This document shows positions 59,885 to 64,000 of a stretch of DNA of 64,000 bases, one piece after another. The stretch covers positions 2,162,501-2,226,500 of the forward strand of contig NZ_LR134386.1 in NCBI RefSeq assembly GCF_900637665.1, written 5' to 3'. The notes below the pieces were generated by a model that saw only the letters and a list, made by a program, of their open reading frames with translations, made no database searches and had not been told where the DNA came from. Origin of the DNA: Chryseobacterium nakagawai (GTDB lineage: Bacteria > Bacteroidota > Bacteroidia > Flavobacteriales > Weeksellaceae). Numbering within the stretch: the first letter of the stretch is position 1; each line of letters opens with the position of its first letter. The translations under genes were made by a program, and so were the position numbers.

Positions 59885-60714
59885 ATCTGAAGAAAGGAAT
59901 GTATTTAGCTGGAGATTTCGGTTCCAACTGGAGAAGTCAGCTTAAAATTAATAAAGGAGTCGTTACTGAAAAAGTTGTTAATACGGGTATTGAGTATTTT
60001 GATAATGCCTATTTACCTGATGATCAATGGCGGGATCTTACCGAAACTGAATATAAAATACTCTCTAATTCCGGCCAGCATAATAAAATGTTCAATACTT
60101 TAGGGTTGGGAGAGATTCCGAATGAATTGAAAATATTGTTTAAAGCAATTAAGCTGGAAGACTGTAAGACTCTTTTCGATGTTCAACCCAAATTTCAGGA
60201 AGATGAAAAACTTACACTAAAGCTTAATGAAGTTTTGAATCAATTTCTTAATCAAAAATCTGATACTCAAAGATACCGATTTCATCGCATTACAAGATGT
60301 CTACCGAATATGCATACCACTACTTTTCATCTCCATAATAAAGAGCATATAAAGTATACCGGTCTGCATATCGATCAGAGTACAAAGTTTACGCCTAATA
60401 CAGCGTATAAATCAGATAATAGGATCTCTATCAATATTAGTGAAGAATCCAGATATCTGTATTTTGTCAATTTAACACTGAAACAAATTTATAACGATGT
60501 TAAGAAGCATTACCATGAGGGTTCTGTTACTTCAGATAATATTGTAGAATTATTCTTTTCATTGTATCCTAATTATCCGGTGATAAGAATAGAAGTAAAA
60601 CCTTATCAATATTATATTGCTCCTACAGATAATTTCATTCATGATGGAAGTACACTGGGGAATAAAAAGTTTGATATAACAATGGTGTTTGTGGGAGAAT
60701 TTAATAATTACTAA
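59881..60714 (+). CDS. Putative Fe(II)/2-oxoglutarate oxygenase-like enzyme of the RiPP cluster, copy A
   Basis: The 277-residue protein shares with its downstream neighbour a C-terminal half reading G-x-H-x-D-x-S (His163, Asp165), NRISIN (Arg181), RYLYFVNLTLKQIYND, and PYQYYIAPTDNFIHDGSTLGNKKFD (His254). The HxD...H triad, spaced by about 90 residues, followed by a Lys or Arg near the end, is the metal and 2-oxoglutarate binding plan of the double-stranded beta-helix oxygenases. The N-terminal 100 residues hold a shared LGEIPxELK block. I infer peptide hydroxylation or oxidation. It is not a family I can name with certainty. Confidence 0.7.
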   Translation: MNLKKGMYLAGDFGSNWRSQLKINKGVVTEKVVNTGIEYFDNAYLPDDQWRDLTETEYKILSNSGQHNKMFNTLGLGEIPNELKILFKAIKLEDCKTLFDVQPKFQEDEKLTLKLNEVLNQFLNQKSDTQRYRFHRITRCLPNMHTTTFHLHNKEHIKYTGLHIDQSTKFTPNTAYKSDNRISINISEESRYLYFVNLTLKQIYNDVKKHYHEGSVTSDNIVELFFSLYPNYPVIRIEVKPYQYYIAPTDNFIHDGSTLGNKKFDITMVFVGEFNNY

Positions 60715-61592
60715 TGACTATGAAATTAAAATCAGGAATCAAAATATACGGTGAGAATTTAGAAGATGTTTTAGAAATCAATTCCGGCCTTGTTCATCAT
60801 TCAAAACAAGAGCCTGTAGAAATTGTATTCAAAGATATTAAGTTCAAAGCACAGTATGAACCCAATGCCCATTTAGCAAAAAGGGACTGGAGAAAGTTGT
60901 CTGAACAGGAACTGGGCACCATAAAAGGAGATCACATTAATAAAAAGGATTATAATTCTGTTTTCCTAGGAGAAATTCCTGAAGAACTGAAAGATGTTTT
61001 CCATAAATTAAACCTGCATTCAGCGACTTCAGATGGGGATGCATTTCAAAAATTTATCGAAAATAAAGAGTGGGTTCAGGAATTAAATACTCATCTTAAT
61101 GGGGTATTAGACGAAATTTCATTAGCACCTTATAGATTTATGAGTGTGGCAACCAATTATCCTAATAGTGAAGTGGTATCTTTAAATAAAAGAAAACTGC
61201 CTGAAAATTATACATTCAAAGATATTCATTTTATTGGAGTTCATAAAGACAGTTCTAAAGATATGACTTTGCATACCTGTTATCAGTACGGGAATAGATT
61301 TACCATAAATTTAGGGGAACAGCCTCGCTACTTTTTATTTGTTAATCTTACGATGAAACAGGCACATAATATGCTTAAAGAAAAAGAAGAACTTAAGGAT
61401 GTGGTGATAACAAATGAAAATATTACAGATTATTTTCTAGAGCACTACCCAACCTATCCTGTGATTAAAGTGAAACAAGAGCCCTATCAGTTTTATATTG
61501 CTCCTACAGACAATTGTTTTCATGATGGCACTACAATAGGAAATACCAAAATAGATGTTGTAATGACCTATTTGGGTAAATTTTGTATTTAA
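60714..61592 (+). CDS. Putative Fe(II)/2-oxoglutarate oxygenase-like enzyme of the RiPP cluster, copy B
   Basis: The 292-residue paralogue of the preceding gene has His177-x-Asp179, Arg195 and His270 at the same relative positions, and the same blocks RYFLFVNLTMKQAHN, YPVIKVKQEPYQFYIAPTDN and HDGTTIGNTKID. Its N-terminus differs and it has its own LGEIPEELKDVF. The ATG overlaps the upstream stop by one base (TAATG). Two diverged copies that both keep the triad suggest two different positions or reactions on the same peptide, or a heterodimer. Function is inferred. Confidence 0.7.
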   Translation: MTMKLKSGIKIYGENLEDVLEINSGLVHHSKQEPVEIVFKDIKFKAQYEPNAHLAKRDWRKLSEQELGTIKGDHINKKDYNSVFLGEIPEELKDVFHKLNLHSATSDGDAFQKFIENKEWVQELNTHLNGVLDEISLAPYRFMSVATNYPNSEVVSLNKRKLPENYTFKDIHFIGVHKDSSKDMTLHTCYQYGNRFTINLGEQPRYFLFVNLTMKQAHNMLKEKEELKDVVITNENITDYFLEHYPTYPVIKVKQEPYQFYIAPTDNCFHDGTTIGNTKIDVVMTYLGKFCI

Positions 61593-61611
61593 TTTTAAAT
61601 AATATCGAGAA

Positions 61612-62757
61612 ATGAAATCTTTTTTATCATTATGTATTGTCTCGTTTTTAAATTCTTTTTCATTGGCCCAGAATACATTACCTATTCTAAAAGCAAACGG
61701 GCCTAAAGCTGTCATTTATGAAAAAGATAATGGCTTAAAAACAGATTGGAATATAGATCCTAAAATTAAAACGGATGTATATACGGTATCCAAAATAGCG
61801 ACTTCTAATAAACGGGTTACTATAAAAACAGATATCGACTCTCTTGTTGTAGACCTCAAAAAAGGAGAAAAAAAAGATTTTATCATTCTTTTGAAGGGTA
61901 AAGATTCAGCGCTTACGAGAATTGAATCCTTGCCTCCAAAAGATTTTAGTAAAATGTCTTTTAAAGATACGCTGCAACTTCATATGAATGAGCAGAATAC
62001 AATATTCGTAAAAACAGTACTTAATAAAGTAGATACGCTTCTGCTTAACTTTGATACAGGAACAAGCGATCTTGTCCTTACACAGGAAACATTAAAGAAT
62101 AAAATCAAAAGTTCATTAAAATCAGGAACCAATATTCTACAAATCGGAAAAAAAGAATACAAAGATTTTAATATCTACCCGGCACAACTTACCGGTCATG
62201 GTACAGATGGTAGATTTGGCTGGGATTTATTTGATGGAATGATTGTAGAATTAAATCATGATAAGGGATTAATGGTTGTACATTCTAAGCTTCCATCTCA
62301 TGTAAAATCTCAATATTCCCCGGTTCCAATCAAGTATTTTAATAACGTTTTCTTGGTACAAGTGGGCATTGCTCAAGATAAGATTAAAAATAATGATTGG
62401 TATTTGTTTGACACAGGATATCAGAGAACAGCAATGTTGGATGGCCCTTTATTAAATGAGCAGGGATTCCCTACGGATAAAATGACGGTCATTAAAAAAG
62501 TAATCATGAAAGGGGCCCAGGGAAATGAAATTCCTGTTATGACCTCCAACCTTCAATCTTTATCATTAGGAAAAACAAAACTAAAAGATATTCCTGTACA
62601 GCTCTTATCTCAAAGCAGACCCGTAACAGGCTCCAGAATGAATATTCTGGGTAATGAAATTCTAAAAAGGTTCAACCTATTTTTAGACTTTCAAAAAAAT
62701 ATCGTTTATCTAAAACCTAATCAATTGATTAATGCTACTTACATTGAAAGTAAATGA
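61612..62757 (+). CDS. Secreted retropepsin-like aspartic protease
   Basis: A signal peptide (MKSFLSLCIVSFLNSFSLAQ) sends the protein out of the cytoplasm. Two aspartic-protease lobes each carry the DTG motif: NFDTGTSDLVL (Asp148) and LFDTGYQRTAM (Asp267). The hydrophobic-hydrophobic-Gly motif follows in each lobe (GRFGWDLFD and NILGNEIL). The first 110 residues are a separate beta-rich domain. It starts 19 bases after copy B, so it is in the same operon. It may trim the exported peptide in the periplasm; a role in immunity or an unrelated one is also possible. Confidence 0.85.
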   Translation: MKSFLSLCIVSFLNSFSLAQNTLPILKANGPKAVIYEKDNGLKTDWNIDPKIKTDVYTVSKIATSNKRVTIKTDIDSLVVDLKKGEKKDFIILLKGKDSALTRIESLPPKDFSKMSFKDTLQLHMNEQNTIFVKTVLNKVDTLLLNFDTGTSDLVLTQETLKNKIKSSLKSGTNILQIGKKEYKDFNIYPAQLTGHGTDGRFGWDLFDGMIVELNHDKGLMVVHSKLPSHVKSQYSPVPIKYFNNVFLVQVGIAQDKIKNNDWYLFDTGYQRTAMLDGPLLNEQGFPTDKMTVIKKVIMKGAQGNEIPVMTSNLQSLSLGKTKLKDIPVQLLSQSRPVTGSRMNILGNEILKRFNLFLDFQKNIVYLKPNQLINATYIESK

Positions 62758-62806
62758 GTATTTTGATTTCAATAGTATCAATTATATTCAAAATAACATA
62801 GCTAAT

Positions 62807-62845
62807 AAAAATTCCCCAGGCAGGTCAATTGCTTGGGGAATTTTT
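62807..62845. terminator. Bidirectional terminator closing the RiPP-like cluster
   Basis: Fifteen-base arms AAAAATTCCCCAGGC / GCTTGGGGAATTTTT (62807-62821, 62831-62845, one G-T pair) with a nine-base loop. It also serves the sterol desaturase gene from the other side. Confidence 0.9.
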
Positions 62846-62850
62846 ATTGT

Positions 62851-63864
62851 TTAATTTGGAGTGTATTCAGGTTCAGTAATTTCTGTTTGTTCTACCTGTT
62901 CTATCTGTTCTGCCTGAGCAGATTGTGGTTTGTTTCTAATTTTTTCTTTGTATTCCTTCTGGAATTGTTTTACGGTTTTGCCAGTGCCATCATGTCTCCA
63001 CCCCGGAGAATAGAAGAGATATTTCAGACGATCTTTGAAAGAAAGTCCTGGCTGTCTAAGGTCCTTTCCAATTCTTCTCCATTCGTAAAAAAGAACGGTA
63101 GCCGGATCTTTAGACTTCATTTTAGGATAGATCCCATATTTTACGGGTACTTCCGGGTCTTCCTTTTCAAATGTTCCGAAGATTTTGTCCCAGATAATTA
63201 ATCCCATTCCCATATTACGGTCCAGATATTTGATGTTACACGCATGGTGCACACGATGGTGGGAAGGTGTTACTAGAATATATTCCAGGAAGCCCATGCT
63301 TTTTATAGATTGCGTATGCACAAAAGTTCCGTAAATCTGAATAGCAGAATAAGCTACCATAACGTGTAGCGGATGAAATCCTACTAATGCCAGAGGGGAG
63401 AAGAACAAATACCTGTATAAAGGTTGAAATACAGGACTTCTGAATCCTGTAGTGATATTGAAATAATCAGAATTATGATGGGTAATATGTACTGCCCAGA
63501 AGACACGGGAATGATGATCTACATAATGATGGACATAGTAGGCGAGATCCTGGGCAAGAAATACTGCAATCCAGTACCATATTCCAACTTCCCAATCAAA
63601 AATGCGATGATAGTAAAAGAACATCATAACAAGCATCGAAAACCCTTTCATAATGATATCCAGGCTGTAATTTAAAAGCGCTAAAAGCACATTGGTAGCC
63701 ACATCTTTTGTTTCATAAAGCTTTTCTTTATTGAAGTGGCTATATGCCATTTCTATAAAAATGATACCTGCAAACATAGGAATGGCCCAGGGATAAACAA
63801 TATCCGGTCCATCACTTTCAAACATTTTACTAAAATCAAACATTTTTTCTGTAAAATTAAGCAT
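62851..63864 (-). CDS. Sterol desaturase/fatty-acid hydroxylase family protein
   Basis: The membrane di-iron oxygenase motifs are present: HHYVDHHSR, VHITHHNSDYFN and SHHRVHHACN, eight-plus His in HxxxH and HxxHH patterns. Four to five membrane helices lie at about residues 10-150. A Glu-rich C-terminus (QAEQIEQVEQTEITE) follows. Such enzymes hydroxylate or desaturate lipids, including carotenoids and fatty acids, at the inner membrane. I start at ATG 63864 (an alternative is ATG 63843); the TTG at 63912 is less likely. It is convergent with the RiPP-like operon and probably unrelated to it. Confidence 0.88.
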   Translation of the reverse strand: MLNFTEKMFDFSKMFESDGPDIVYPWAIPMFAGIIFIEMAYSHFNKEKLYETKDVATNVLLALLNYSLDIIMKGFSMLVMMFFYYHRIFDWEVGIWYWIAVFLAQDLAYYVHHYVDHHSRVFWAVHITHHNSDYFNITTGFRSPVFQPLYRYLFFSPLALVGFHPLHVMVAYSAIQIYGTFVHTQSIKSMGFLEYILVTPSHHRVHHACNIKYLDRNMGMGLIIWDKIFGTFEKEDPEVPVKYGIYPKMKSKDPATVLFYEWRRIGKDLRQPGLSFKDRLKYLFYSPGWRHDGTGKTVKQFQKEYKEKIRNKPQSAQAEQIEQVEQTEITEPEYTPN

Positions 63865-64000
63865 TAAATAGATAAAATGGGAATTTTTTAGAGTTAATAT
63901 GAGGTTTTGCAAGTGTTTTAATAAAAATTTAATAAAAAAATAAGATGCTGATTGTGAAATATTCTTGTTTTCTTGTAAAATAGGTTGTGAATACTGCTCT

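Noticed and set aside
62851..63864. Sterol desaturase as part of the RiPP-like cluster
   Set aside because: It reads in the opposite direction and is separated by a strong shared terminator.
1..64000. tRNA, rRNA, IS elements or prophage
   Set aside because: I recognised no cloverleaf, transposase, integrase, terminal inverted repeat or phage structural gene.

Overview
The window looks like a piece of chromosome from a flavobacterium of the Chryseobacterium/Weeksellaceae type (phylum Bacteroidota). The evidence is AT-rich DNA, Bacteroidota promoters (TTTG, about 19 bases, TAnnTTTG), few clear Shine-Dalgarno sites, a PorT/SprT gene of the gliding/type IX secretion machinery, SusC/SusD pairs, GLPGLI and DUF4349 proteins, a flavobacterial 6S RNA next to zapA and rny, and short 'GG' leader peptides typical of this group. 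I recognised no tRNA, rRNA, insertion sequence, prophage or CRISPR array.

Layout. 1-8.6 kb is core: a degenerate deacetylase, a metallophosphoesterase, a FabH-like ketoacyl synthase, ubiE/menG-porT, then coiled-coil protein-zapA-6S RNA-rny. 8.7-17.3 kb is accessory: an MFS transporter, three Cys-rich GG-leader peptides, a LysR/YeiH pair, a CLC antiporter under a probable fluoride riboswitch, and dispersed repeats. 17.3-38 kb is mostly housekeeping: gcvT, idi, serA-like, mscL, nnr, lgt-yidD, rarA, pheA, dnaA, a small tyrosine phosphatase, an RsmI-like methylase and several unknown envelope proteins. 38-46.6 kb holds an AraC regulator, a TolC/HlyD/MFS tripartite exporter, a TonB-dependent receptor and a siderophore-interacting reductase, which together suggest iron/siderophore or drug handling. 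46.7-50.2 kb has a methyltransferase, a membrane protein and metG. 50.5-58.3 kb is a compact alpha-glucan utilisation locus (SusC, SusD, SusE-like, GH97).

The most interesting part is 58.3-62.8 kb. A 72-residue precursor-like peptide is followed, after an attenuator hairpin, by a radical SAM/SPASM peptide maturase, two tandem paralogues with an HxD...H signature suggesting Fe(II)/2-oxoglutarate oxygenases, and a secreted retropepsin-like aspartic protease. The maturase and the two paralogues overlap by a few bases and must be co-translated. I read this as a RiPP (ribosomally made, modified peptide) pathway: the precursor is cross-linked by the radical SAM enzyme, hydroxylated or otherwise oxidised by the pair, and perhaps trimmed after export by the protease. 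I do not recognise this gene combination as a named system. No dedicated exporter lies in the window.
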